A stretch of 64,000 nt of DNA from assembly GCF_032884065.1 (NCBI RefSeq), contig NW_027063379.1:496001-560000 (forward strand), written 5' to 3'. The notes under the pieces were generated by a model. It worked only from the letters and a program-made list of their open reading frames with translations, had not been told where the DNA came from and searched no databases. Position 1 is the first letter of the stretch. Each line of letters starts with the position of its first letter. Below, piece by piece: positions 33,379 to 43,898 of the stretch. The stretch is from Artemia franciscana (lineage: Eukaryota; Arthropoda; Branchiopoda; Anostraca; Artemiidae). The translations under genes were made by a program, and so were the position numbers.

Positions 33379-33636
33379 TTGATAAGTATTTTTAATCACT
33401 TAACTGTTTTTGTTATTTTAACTATTCTGAGTGTTCCAAAAATTTTATTTTCGGATATATTTTTGCCAGAATTTCAAAACTACAATCTTTTGCATACAAA
33501 TTGTGAACATTCTTTAAAATGGTGTTTCCATGGAGAGAAGCAAAACCTCCAAGTATTACCTCTTAGTTGTCTCGAGTTGTCGGAGAAGCAAGGACTCCAA
33601 ACATCCCCTCGCAATAATCTGGAGAAGAAAATTTAA
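33379..33636 (+). pseudogene. Unrecognised ORF with hydrophobic leader, copy B
   Basis: Same hydrophobic leader and cysteines as 8499-8855, ended after 85 codons by a TAA where copy A reads GAA. It has no ATG and the family is unknown. Confidence 0.3.
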
Positions 33637-33751
33637 GTGAGCCTAAAATGGAGGATTAATAATCAACAAACTACTGGATATGATGCAAGTACCCTAACTA
33701 CCCTAAAATTGTCATTTAAAATTGGCACTAACTGAAAAAGAATAATCAAAA

Positions 33752-35010
33752 TTGAGTCAATTCCCTAGAGATATATCCTCCGGATGCGACGACGAGGAGG
33801 ATGAAGAAATAAGTGAATACGGCACAATAGAGAGCGACAGGTCGTTCTGGGAGGAGAGAGATGAAGACCAAGAATACCCCGACGACGTAAACAATATAGT
33901 ATTTGCAAGTTCGGATGACGAGTATTGTATAGTATTTGCAAGTTTGGATGACGAAAGGGAAGATGAAGATGAGGAACCAGAGGAAGGTGAAGAAGTGTTG
34001 CCACTCCTTGACTCTCCCTGTCTAGTGTTGCCACTGCCTGACTCGAGTCCCAAAGCAACTATTGTGATATGTCGAAACCAAAAAACTATAATCCCGAGTG
34101 CCGACTGCTGGTAACCACAAATTCTGTCCAATGCGTGTCAGGATGTGGCCGTTGGTACCACGCGGGCGTTGATAAATGCACCCAAATCAGACTAAAGGAT
34201 CATTCCGGCGAATGGTTATGCATGGAGTGTCTTGCAAAAAAAAATACCCGTGACTCCGAAGTCGCAAGCATCTCAACCCCCACAAAACCCTAGTGCGAAG
34301 ACCTGTAAGACGAAGCGGAATCGGCACCTCTTCACCAAAAAGTATTACGGGACCTAAAACTAACTCTGATATACCGAAAGGGACTAAGCCGTTTGTGGTA
34401 AGTGTAGACATTCCCAACTATGAATCCGAAACAACCCGTCTAAGTGAGAAAATTGAGACCCTTGATGCAAGTTTATTGGCACGTCAAGCAGAAAATCTAG
34501 AAATCTGGACAAGGCACTCAACGTTTGTCAGAATTGGAGGAAAAGAACAATAAATTAAAGTGTTGACAGGCCATTTGGAGGTTAAAGACTTTCTTATAGC
34601 CCAGCTGAAACAAGAACTCTCGGTAGCTATCGAAACCCGCCCTTGTGACCCTTCGCAAATCCCCCGTGACCAAGTTACTCAGTCAACGCAAACGGACAAA
34701 GATATCGCTGTTGCTAACCGATATGCACCCATTGATAATAAAGTGCAAAACAAAACATCTAGCCCAAGCCTAGCCCACGACGGTGCGATCTTGTCAGGCG
34801 AAATGAATCCTGGTGATACGTCATCAACTAGCGCAAATGCACCCCCTCCGACGCTCGTAGAGAAAAGTGACATTAGAACTCGTAAATACAACATGCTTTG
34901 CCGGTTCTTTGAACGAGGATTTTGCAAACTAAAGAAAAAATGTCGGTTTTTGCATATATGCTTAAATTTCCAATCAAAATGTTGCAACAAAAATGATTGC
35001 AGTTTTGACC
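33752..35010 (+). pseudogene. Acidic / PHD-like / coiled-coil / tandem CCCH zinc-finger protein, copy B
   Basis: The fuller copy. In order: an Asp/Glu-rich block (33790-33990); a PHD-like finger in the frame of the ATG at 34069 (Q-C-V-S-G-C-G-R-W-Y-H, a later K-C and a terminal L-C-M-E-C; the first ligand pair is incomplete); a Ser/Thr linker; a coiled coil (34430-34620); a second linker; and two CCCH fingers near 34893-35010 (Cys-X7-Cys-X5-Cys-X3-His, then a Cys-X4-Cys-X3-His end). Frameshifts join these parts across three frames. PHD plus nucleic-acid-binding fingers and a coiled coil suits an ORF1 protein of a non-LTR retroelement, acting as an RNA-binding chaperone. That class is inferred; no polymerase ORF is linked. 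Confidence 0.6.
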
Positions 35011-35428
35011 ACGTAGATTTGTGTAGTGTCTTAACTTGTAGCAACAGACAATGTGTTTTCGCATTCTCTGTTGTAGCAACAGAGAATGTATTATGTCATT
35101 CTCTTTCTTCTTTCTTATTTTGTTTGTGTTCAATTTCTTCTTGGGTTTTAATTCAATTTAAACTTATTGATTTTTTTAAAGGAACCGACAGAATCATCAT
35201 CAAAAAATGACCCGTCATCAAATCATGTATTATGTATTATGTCATTCTCTTTCTTCTTTCTTATTTTGTTTGTGTTCAATTTCTTCTTGGGTTTTAATTC
35301 AATTTAAACTTATTGATTTTTTTAAGGAACCGACAGAATCATCATCAAAAAATGACATCAGTATTTATTGTATCATAAGTGGAAGTTGTAATATCAGATT
35401 TTAATTTTGTATATTTAATTTTTGTTTT
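35011..35428 (+). repeat. 3' tail of the zinc-finger module with internal duplication, copy B
   Basis: Matches 9796-10035, but about 130 bp are tandemly duplicated (about 35085-35215 and 35225-35353, both starting near gtattatgtcattctctttc). The rest leads into the foldback and satellite. Confidence 0.75.
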
Positions 35429-35475
35429 CTGGATGCGATCTATAATCGCATCCAGATGGTTGCGATTATAGATCG
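35429..35475. repeat. Foldback at the satellite array start, copy B
   Basis: The same two overlapping hairpins as 10036-10082, with unchanged stem sequence. Confidence 0.85.
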
Positions 35476-36934
35476 TCAACAATTTGATACTGAGAGAAAG
35501 GTTGTTCATGTTGATAATGTAAACAAACCAAGCTCCTTTGTCTTCGCGACACCGGGAGGGTTTAGCCTTTCCTGTGTTATTAGTCCATTTACATTAAAGT
35601 ATGTACAAGGATAGTCTAGACCGCCTATCACTAGGCGTACGAATGATGGCCGAACGATATATTTATAAAAAAAAGTTAATAAAATACAGTAAAAGTTATT
35701 ACGGAGATGACCGCTAATAAAGTTTCTGGGGTTTATTCCAGACCCGAAGCACCCTGGAGTTTTGGACTTCTCATAGATACCACGTGCCTAGAGAATGCTT
35801 GGATCACGGTGGAATCCAAATGGTTGCGATTATAGATCGTCAAAAATTTGATACTGAGAGAAAGGTTGTTTACGTTGTTAATGTAAACAAACTAAGCTCC
35901 TTTGTCTTCGCGACACCGGGAGGGTTTAGCCTTTCATGTGTAATTAGTTCATATACACTAAAGTATGTACGTGGACAGTCTAGACCGCCTATCACTAGGC
36001 GTACGAATGATGGTCGAACGATATATTTATAAAAAAAAGGTTAATAAAATACAGTAGAAGTTATTACGGAGATGACCGCTACTAAGGTTTCTGTGGTTTA
36101 TTCCAGACCCGAAAAACCCTGGAGTTTTGGACTTCTCATAGATACCATGTGCCTAAAGAATGCTTGGTTCACGGTGGAAACCAAAAGGTTGCGATTATAG
36201 ATCGTCAACAATTTGATACTGAGAGAAAGGTTGTTTACGTTGATAATATAAACAAACTAAGCTCCTTTGTTTTCGCGACACCGGGAGGGTTTAGGTTTTC
36301 CTGTGTTATTAGTCCATTTACATTAAAGTATGTACAAAGATAGTCTAGACCGCCTATCACTAGGCGTACGAATGATGGTCGAACTATATATTTATAAAAA
36401 AGGGTTAATAAAATACAGTAGAAGTTATTACGGAGATGACCGCTAATAAGGTTTCTGGGGTTTATTCCAAACCCGAAACACCCTGGAGTTTTGGACTTCT
36501 CATAGATACCATGTGCCTAAAGAATGCTTGGTTCACGGTGGAATCCAAATGGTTGCGATTATAGATCTTCAACAATTTGATACTGAAAGAAAGGTTGTTT
36601 ACGTTGATAATGTAAACAAACTAAGGTCCTTTGTCTTCGCGACACCGGAAGGGTTTAGGCTTTCCTGTGTTATTAGTCCATTTACATTAAAGTATGTGCG
36701 TGGACAGTCTAGACCGCCTATCACTAGGCGTACGAATGATGGCCGAACAATATATTTATAAAAAGTTAATAAAATACAGTAGATGTTATTACGGAGATGA
36801 CCGCTAATAAAGTTTCTGGGGTTTATTCCAGACCCGAAGCATCCTGGAGTTGTGGACTTCTCATAGATACCACGTAACTAAAGAATGCTTGGATCACGGT
36901 GGAATCCAAATGGTTGCGATTATAGATCGTCAAC
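35455..36934 (+). repeat. 364-bp satellite array, copy B (about 4 units)
   Basis: A partial unit, three full units (starts near 35784, 36149, 36513) and a last partial unit cut at 36934. The 82-codon frame is open in two of the three full units; the 36149 unit has a TAG. This array is about three times shorter than array A. Confidence 0.95.
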
Positions 36935-36935
36935 T
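36934..36935. other. Deletion junction, satellite to LTR leader
   Basis: Satellite sequence (gatcgtcaac) is joined directly to tgaaatagcag, which in the other units lies 84-94 bp before the LTR. Everything expected between (Penelope-like part, pol, env) is missing from unit 2. Confidence 0.8.
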
Positions 36936-37018
36936 GAAATAGCAGTAATATTTTTTTTTTTTTTTTTTACCATTGGTTATAGAATGTTCTCGAAAATAAA
37001 TAAATAAAGAAAAAAAAT

Positions 37019-37783
37019 TGTCTAACAATCAATTATTATTTTTTTCTCTCTTCTTCTCTTTGGACGCAAGCTTAATAGGAAGGAGTATGTTATTAGTATG
37101 CCCAATTGTAAGAATCTTGTTATTAGGTTTATGGGTTGTTTACCAGGGATTAATCTCTTCTTGGTATAGCCTTGGAAATGTTTGTTTGTACGAATTGATT
37201 CTTGCTAAATAACAAGTGCAAATTGTAAACAAGGGTTGTATAGAAGGACGAGAGGATTTTGGAAATAAGTTAGTTGGTGATGGTACTTTGGCGAGTGTGG
37301 GTAAGCTTTACTTCGATGTGAGTTGAATAATTTCTTCCTTCTCAATCTCATAATGTTAATTACTAGTTTCCACAGCGTGACATGAGTCTCGCTGATATAA
37401 TTTAAATACCTTGGAACATTTTGTTCGCTCACATATTAGTTAGTAGTTAGTTTATTTTAATATCTTAAACTTCTTATTTCAGTACGAAGACTATGCAAGA
37501 TTGTACTTATATTACAAATTATAAAACTTTTGATGTTTTTATTATCTTTTCAAAACGACACTATTAAAAACCAAAAACCAAACTTCTTTTAAAAATAAAA
37601 CCTTTGCTCTTTTTCAACTCTTGTGTAGTGTTAACTTTATCTACAGTACTAGGTACGGGCTATTTCTGGCACTTCTTATATATTTATTTATCTTCTGATA
37701 CATTTATTAACCGGCAGAGTTTGGATGTCTCCACGCTACTCAAACTATTGTTAATTCTCCAGACTCTGTTTAAACCGGTTACA
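37019..37783 (+). repeat. LTR, copy 3 (3' LTR of unit 2)
   Basis: About 765 bp, starting TGTCTAAC after a purine run and ending GGTTACA. It is more diverged than copies 1 and 2, with an insertion near 37087. The DNA on its right is unrelated to the array, so the array ends here. A target duplication cannot be checked because the array's left end is outside the window. Confidence 0.8.
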
Positions 37784-37920
37784 GCCTACATATCTGCTTA
37801 GTTGTAAAATTACCCTTCTGATAACTGCTCGAGCCAGCCAGAAGTCCCTTGTCTTTTCCTAATTGATTCGCTTGTAGCTTGATCAGCCTGGTTCAACTGG
37901 TGTTCGCTTTAGCCTGCATC

Positions 37921-38202
37921 ATGGGTGATACCTCAAAGAGCTTTAAACCTCCTAGAGCCAGAGAAATGAGATCAGAATACTCCATCCAGTTCAGTGGTGC
38001 TGAATCTATTAATGGGCAGATTGCTATAATCACCTCACATATTAACACCCTAAAGAGCAAGCAGAAGCTGTTTGCAGATTCACTGAATAATCAAACTCGT
38101 AAAACTACAATGGCAGAAGTTGTGATTCAAGAACTGTCTTCTGAGGTTGGTTCTTTGGTTGAGGCCTCTGTTAAAAAACTGAAAAAAAACATGAAACAAT
38201 GA
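37921..38202 (+). CDS. Small helical ORF, possibly gag-related
   Basis: The ATG at 37921 encodes 93 residues, Lys/Ser-rich and mostly alpha-helical. An overlapping frame continues to 38414. Leader-like DNA lies between the LTR and this ATG, so it may be the gag start of another retroelement fragment. I do not recognise a family. Confidence 0.3.
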   Translation: MGDTSKSFKPPRAREMRSEYSIQFSGAESINGQIAIITSHINTLKSKQKLFADSLNNQTRKTTMAEVVIQELSSEVGSLVEASVKKLKKNMKQ

Positions 38203-38414
38203 AAATATTTGACAAAATGTTGATCAATATAACAGAAGGAGAGCATAACAGGGATTTGACTAGAAAGCGAATAAGATTTTTGAAGGAAACTCAGCAGGAC
38301 GGGTCTAGAAGCTTTTTTCGGCCATTAAACCACACGCAAGTCATTAAACCACAGAAAAGTACCTGGCTTGGAAAATGTGCTTTTTTGGGAAAGTACAAAA
38401 GTAAAATTTTCTAA

Positions 38415-38917
38415 CCTTGGCGGTTGTTTTCTTAAGTAATTTGTCGTCTAAAAAGGATATAGCATAAGTAAATTTCATTTAGGTTTTGTTAGGCGTTTTT
38501 TATAAATGTTATTGGTTGCCTCGTGCTTGCACTGTATTTTCAGTTAATACAGTAGTTGAAAGAGAACCTTGGATTTCCTTAGTTTGAACTCGGTTAGGAC
38601 CAGCGCATACTTGACTAGGCATTCGGGATCAACTAGGGTGCTGCAGCTATCTACACGTGTGGCTGCTAGCACTGGATGTTTCGAACCCGGTGGGCTTACC
38701 TTAACAACCGTTAAGGACCCTCGAAAAACTTTCAAGCCAAGCAATGAACTGAGTGACCTACAAGTATTACAATTGATATTCTAATATTATTGAAACACCG
38801 CTTGGAAAATTATGACATGTTGATCTATAATTGTTATGTACAATAACATAATTGATAACAAAACTAATTATTCCCTATTATATTACTACAGGATAGAAAT
38901 TACCAACAACAGAATTG
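38415..38917. other. Unassigned stretch
   Basis: A frame at 38569-38784 stays open for about 70 codons but has no recognisable similarity or clear start. Nothing else seen. Confidence 0.3.
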
Positions 38918-39250
38918 TCAACCTGCCCCACACCTCAAAAGTCAAATTCTACTGATATTGTTGGCAATCTATTATTTTTGTAAAAACATTTTATTTTTAA
39001 ATTAACGAGTAGTATAGCCCAAATGGTACTAGAGGATACCCTGCCCAAAACCTCAACAACAATATGTAAACCGATGTTGCTGGTAATTTATTATTTTTTT
39101 AAATTTCATCTCATTTTTAAATTAATCAGTAGTGTAGCCCTAATGGCACTGGATGTCATTTGTCTCAAATTCTCAAATATAAGAATTTAACTGGTGTTTT
39201 TGCCACGATTTATAATTTTATGTGTTCAATTAAATAATTTTATATTATTT
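38918..39250. repeat. Imperfect ~115-bp tandem repeat, three units
   Basis: Three diverged units sharing a CCTGCCC-AAACCTCAA-like word, a run around ttattttttaaa, and agtagtatagcccaaatggt in the first two. The third is weakest. Confidence 0.6.
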
Positions 39251-39539
39251 ACAAATAATTGCTCACTTCTAGAAATTGTGTCTCTTGCCCTGTAACCAAA
39301 AGCCTATGTTTGACTAAACTTTATGACTAATGTATTATTAGGTCAATAATTAGGGCCCATGAGTAGAGCATTTTGCAAAGTAGATAATAAAATATAAAAT
39401 AACGACTACCTTCCAAATATTTTTTCTAAAAACACAAATACACAAAAAACTTGTATAAGCAAGAGAATTACCTTTGAACAAGAAAAATTACGAGAATTAC
39501 TTTTGAACACAAATAATATATTAATTTTAAAAAAAGAAA
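39251..39539. other. Spacer
   Basis: AT-rich DNA before the env-like ORF, with no features. Confidence 0.3.
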
Positions 39540-39860
39540 ATGAAGCTCATAACGATTTTGATGAGTATTTTTATTCATGCAAATGCACAGGATATCATAA
39601 AACATGGAGTATTGTTCAATCACGCACATTTGCTTCTAACAAGTAACAATGTGTGGCAAATAATAAAGAAACTAGATCATAAGCCGTTCGAAACATTATT
39701 CCAACAAGTAATGAGACTGAAGAAAAATACTAACGAATTAAAGGAATCCTTTTTTCAATTCCTAAAATCAGACAAAGGATTGCAACCAAGTAAGGATGCG
39801 CTGAAGGAAAGAAAGGGTATCCTGTTCCCTAAGACTCCCAAACTCGGATCAAAAAAATAA
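39540..39860 (+). CDS. Env-like N-terminal fragment with signal peptide
   Basis: The ATG at 39540 opens a 106-codon frame. A hydrophobic leader ending near A-N-A-Q looks like a signal peptide with a cleavage site. A G-V-L-F phrase and amphipathic helices follow. The plan (leader, G-x-x-F, helical text) recalls the env N-terminus at 18974 but the sequences are not close. The frame stops where a conserved domain would be expected to continue. A secreted cellular protein is an alternative. Confidence 0.35.
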   Translation: MKLITILMSIFIHANAQDIIKHGVLFNHAHLLLTSNNVWQIIKKLDHKPFETLFQQVMRLKKNTNELKESFFQFLKSDKGLQPSKDALKERKGILFPKTPKLGSKK

Positions 39861-40554
39861 TAGATGACGTTGATAAAAGAATGGCTGAAATTTACTCTCT
39901 ATTCTTTCTTTTGTTCTGTATAACGCCATGCTCTTTTCGACATTTTGTCAATTATGGAGCGTATTTGTGTAATGATTACACCAATTTTGTCTTTTCGAAA
40001 TTATAATGCTTCAAGTTCTATTAGTAATTGTTATATTAGTAATTAAATGTAAATATAATTATAATGTTCTCCCTGGATCATTAGCAATTAGACCGTATAT
40101 TCTGAAATTTAGATTATATTTATGCTGTATTCTGTCATTCGATTTTCAAAAAACATTTATTGTTTAGATTTGAGAAAGCTGAAATAGCGAATCTTTGAAA
40201 ATACTAAGTTTACGAAAGCAAGATTTAATATTAAATTTTTAAATATCGAAAGAGGATTTAAGTTTTGAATATTCAAACCAATATCAGAAAAAAATTAGTA
40301 CTCCAGAGCACTAAATCAGTCTGCAGCTTTTTCTTAGATAATTAGAGAAAAATTAAATTTTCAAATTTTTTGCTTTTTTATTAAAATTTACCGTTCATAA
40401 TAAACTATATTATGCTGAATTTAGGTTTTACAGAATCTGCAATTTAAGCCATTTTCAATTACAACTGCTGAAATATAGGTAAAGATCGTAGAAATTCTTG
40501 AAATCCTCAAAAGAGGCTAAAATTCCAGTTAGAATAGTAGAAACACAGACTTGA
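39861..40554. other. Non-coding AT-rich stretch
   Basis: Stops in all frames and no repeats seen beyond short A/T runs. Confidence 0.4.
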
Positions 40555-40910
40555 TTCCTGTAATTTTTATTATTAGTCATTCTATTTCTTCTTTTGTTAA
40601 CGTTCAGTTTTTTGTTGGGTTTTAATTAAATTTAAACTTATTGAATTTTTTTGGGAATCGACAGATGCATTACATTCAGAAAAAGAAGAAAAAGAAATAT
40701 AAAAAAAAAGATAAGAAAAATTAGCAAAAAATAACTTTTTTAAAAATTAACATAAAATGCTTTTTATATTTAAAAGAGAAAAAAAGAAATATAAAAATAA
40801 ATGAAGGTGAGAAAAAATTAACAAAAAATAACGTCAGCATTTTGTGTATCTTAAGTGCCAGTTGTAATATAAGGTTTTAATTTTGTATATTTAATTTGTG
40901 TTTTTTTTTT
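40555..40910 (+). repeat. Third, 5'-truncated copy of the zinc-finger module tail
   Basis: Diverged match to 9840-10030: the stretch around tgttgggttttaattaaatt, the GAATCGACAGA word and the end around agttgtaatataaggtttta recur in the same order. About 150 bp of A-rich sequence is inserted in the middle. The coding region is absent, the pattern left by 5' truncation of a non-LTR retroelement. Confidence 0.6.
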
Positions 40911-41129
40911 TGGTTTTGGGTGTATATTTGTATGAACATAGTTATGCCAACAATGCTTTTCTTAGATTTTAGTGAAACAATTACGATCATGGGGTGAACT
41001 TAAACGAAAAGCACAGCCTTTGAGGGTCGAAAAGGCAGCGAGTTACATTAGACCCTTAAACAGTCTTCAATGTTGCAATTTTAATAATTCTACGGATTTA
41101 CTCATAGTTCGTTGTTTTAGTAGTGTCTT

Positions 41130-41310
41130 AAAAATGTACCTTGTCTAACTGATACGGGGGCTTCGACTTGAATGATCAGAGAAGAAATATTTAAGAAACA
41201 ATCGTCAAATATACAAAATAAAATTCAAAATGTATGAATAGCCTAACATCAGTCACAGATCATCAGTTGAGCTCTTTGGGGGAATGCCATTTAAAACTTC
41301 ATACAGATAA
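41130..41310 (+). pseudogene. Aspartic protease fragment of a second gypsy-type element
   Basis: The text L-T-D-T-G-A-S-T followed by a stop and M-I-R-E-E (from about 41140) matches the catalytic D-T-G-A loop of retroelement proteases. Further protease-like text (S-L-G-E-C) lies near 41275 in another frame. It is degraded and not part of the main LTR array. Confidence 0.55.
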
Positions 41311-41722
41311 AAAAAGGACCATCGTGTAGATCATTATTTGCAGGAAACTGCGATTTTCATGCATACTAGGGTACAGAAACATGGACACATTTAATTTTGT
41401 CATGAATTATTAGTTTCGAGTTTTAAATCTAATATTTGTTTTCTGTTCTATTATAGGTTTTTATATGGAAAGATTTTCTCATATCTATTTCATCAAGTTT
41501 CATCATTTTCATGATTTCTTGTGGAATCAACATGTACAAAGATAATCAAATGGCAAAGAACATAGCTTTTCTTACCCTTTCCTTTATACTTGGATTTAAC
41601 CCTATAAATATTACCTATGGCAAGCGTATAAACTGCGAAAATATGGTTTAATTTGGAATCCGACTAGTAATGAAATCAAAATCACTAGCCCCGCAATAAA
41701 ATGGGATTTTAATTGAACAGCT

Positions 41723-42412
41723 TTGCAAGATACTGATCCTTGCCAAAAATATGAATTACAGCTCAATAATAAGGTAATAATAGAGACAGGGACTTTCATT
41801 CAGATTTTAGCAACAACAAAGACTGAACCCAATCAGCGAATTACTACTTTAGTAGAAACCTATACGCTAGAGAAATATCCTTCTATTTTCGTTGAAAGTC
41901 AGCTTTTGACCATAGAAAGGGGGACAATGTGCTTGAAAGGGTCAAATATGAGCAATCAAAAGGTCAAGATTCCAAAAATTAAGCTAGAAGTAGCAGAACA
42001 AATTTCTCATGAAAAGATCAGGTCACTTGAAAATTTCAAGTTATGGGCGAATAGCGTACATGATACATCTTTCAATACCCCACGATCAAAGCAGAAAAGA
42101 AGATTGAAAATGGAAAAAGAATTTAAGATGAACGAGATCATCTCTGCCATTGGTTCAATGTCTTGGCCTAGTTACCCCTCATATGTTTTTAAATGCCTGA
42201 ATTTAATACAATTGGACCAAGAGGCCAGAGACAGAGGACAGAAACCTTTGATAACCTGGCAATATAGAAAGAAATTAAATGAAGTGGCCCATTGCTCACA
42301 TATAAATGTACAGAAAATGCTTGACATCGTCATGGATGAGGAGATCACAGGGGAAAGTGTGAGCATATATGAAGAGATCACTGTAAATGAGCACATGGAG
42401 ACCGTAAAATAA
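41723..42412 (+). CDS. Pol linker between protease and RT (second gypsy-type element), fused to unknown sequence
   Basis: A 229-codon open frame. The first ~95 residues (with L-V-E, then S-Q-L-L-T-I-E-R-G and N-M-S-N-Q-K-V-K-I-P-K) fit the connector that follows the protease in gypsy-type Pol. The rest is Lys/Glu-rich and helical and is not recognised; the expected RT is absent. The first codon is not ATG; the first in-frame ATG is well inside the frame. The fragment lies 400 bp after the protease piece, as expected for one broken pol. Confidence 0.45.
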   Translation: MQDTDPCQKYELQLNNKVIIETGTFIQILATTKTEPNQRITTLVETYTLEKYPSIFVESQLLTIERGTMCLKGSNMSNQKVKIPKIKLEVAEQISHEKIRSLENFKLWANSVHDTSFNTPRSKQKRRLKMEKEFKMNEIISAIGSMSWPSYPSYVFKCLNLIQLDQEARDRGQKPLITWQYRKKLNEVAHCSHINVQKMLDIVMDEEITGESVSIYEEITVNEHMETVK

Positions 42413-42631
42413 TTGTAAATAAATTACTTCCTGAAAGAAGTGAAAAAACCTTGATGAGGTCAATTCAAAAAATATATCTGAAAGACAGCAATATTGACAA
42501 AAAGGACACAAGGAATATCAGGTCAAACTATTGCGATACACTAGAGGAACTAGATACACCATAGGTAATACATTACAAAAGAGAGTGTGGACGTATTCAG
42601 AAGAGCCATATTGGTACTCGCGGAGGTTTCC

Positions 42632-42677
42632 TGTTGTTATGTCATTAACTGTCTTATCATTACTATTCCAGAATTTT
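42632..42677 (+). repeat. 46-bp inverted repeat flanking the Helitron helicase fragment, left
   Basis: Pairs with 44271-44316 with two or three mismatches. It lies at the C-terminal end of the helicase text, so its second copy suggests an inversion or a copied end. Confidence 0.75.
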
Positions 42678-43640
42678 ATTGGCTGTCTGAATCGCTTGTT
42701 CTTTTAGCCATTTATGATTTTTATAATTGGTTAAAATATTCGGAAATACTTTTTCAACCAATTCATTTTTGGACTTCACTAAATTATAGAATTCAGCAGG
42801 CAGTTGCATACGTCCTGAAATTGAGTCTACTGGGAGCTTTCCATTTCCAATTGCCAGCAATTGATCTGGAAATGTTTGACCAGTCATCGTTTTGCAATCG
42901 GACACGCATATTTGTAGTTAATTTTAATATCTTTACGTGTGACCATAAATTAGAATTTTTCAGGCAGGCATTCATTTCGTCCGCAGGGGTTTTTCTAGGT
43001 ATTATAGGTAACGTTTACCTGAAATCTCCTGCAAGCAATATTAATGTGCTGCCAAAGGGTTTCCAATTCCCTGGCAAATCTCTCAATGATTGATCCAGAG
43101 CCTCGAGCGATTTTTTGTGTGCCATTGTGCACACGTCCCAAATAATAAGTTTGCATTGCTGCAATACTTTACCAATCCCAGATGATTTGGAAATATTGCA
43201 CGAGGGAGTTTCTCTATAATGAAAATTCAGAGGCAATTTCAAAGCGGAATGAGCAGTTATTCCACCCGGCAGCAACGTTGCGGCTATTTCGGATGATACA
43301 ATTGACAACGCTATGTCATTTTTTTTATCGAATTGATGCCAGAATCAATTTTATCACAAATGTCTTACCAATACCTCCTGGGGCATCCAAAAAGAAGTTT
43401 CTCCAACATTGTTATCGAAAAAATGCATTATCTTATCATAAATGTCCATTTGCTCAGACGTTAACTTAGAAATGTTATTTTGTACGACAATAAATCACTC
43501 GTGCTGTATCTTTGTTCACGGTCCAATTCTACACATGTTGAAACAGCAGCGTTACGATTAGGTGAAGGAATTCCACAACTATGAAGATGTTTGTTTGCCA
43601 TACATACGCACAAATCTTCAATAAAAATAATAATACTAAA
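42640..43640 (-). pseudogene. Helitron 1: PIF1-type helicase, C-terminal part
   Basis: Read on the minus strand from about 43640: I-E-D-L-C and M-A-N-K-H-L, then P-S-P-N-R-N-A-A-V-S-T. A Walker A motif D-A-P-G-G-I-G-K-T lies near 43390. The helicase core follows with T-A-H-S-A-L-K-L-P, I-I-W-D-V-C-T-M-A-H (Walker B, Asp-Val where Asp-Glu is usual) and L-L-A-G-D-F-R (about 43015). Later motifs run to about 42663. This is the helicase half of a Helitron Rep/helicase. Several frameshifts and stops make it inactive. Confidence 0.8.
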
Positions 43641-43898
43641 TACTAGATATTTCTAAATATTTTTAATGCATATAGGTTAAATATAGTATTGAAAATGTAT
43701 GCAAATTTTTATTTTCTCTCATTAAGTAATTTAATATAAGTATCTCCATGCATAAAAATCTTCCTCAGTTTTTCCTTAGAAGATTGACAAGTGTGACAAC
43801 GTCATTGCCATGCTAAGGTATAAAAAAATAACGTGACTAACAAATAGTTTTCTCTAAATTAAGGACCTTAACGAATTTTCTCAATTTTTTGACAATAA
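43641..43898 (-). repeat. 260-bp segment shared by both Helitrons, with CTAG border
   Basis: Nearly the same as 53979-54237. On the minus strand it ends in CTAG followed by T, the sequence of a Helitron 3' end (CTRR, then T), with a weak A/T palindrome (atattt-ct-aaatat) just inside. In this copy, however, helicase coding resumes directly beyond it. Confidence 0.6.

Larger units (their letters stand above)
20503..35783 (+). repeat. Segmental duplication, copy B
   Basis: Second copy of 1-10390. Its left edge of similarity is set only by the window start, so the true duplication may extend further left. It carries two extra blocks: the TIR element 22265-26231 and roughly 440 bp more minisatellite. 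It keeps the PHD-like segment and the second CCCH finger that copy A has lost, so copy B is the better guide to the ancestral zinc-finger module. Confidence 0.9.
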
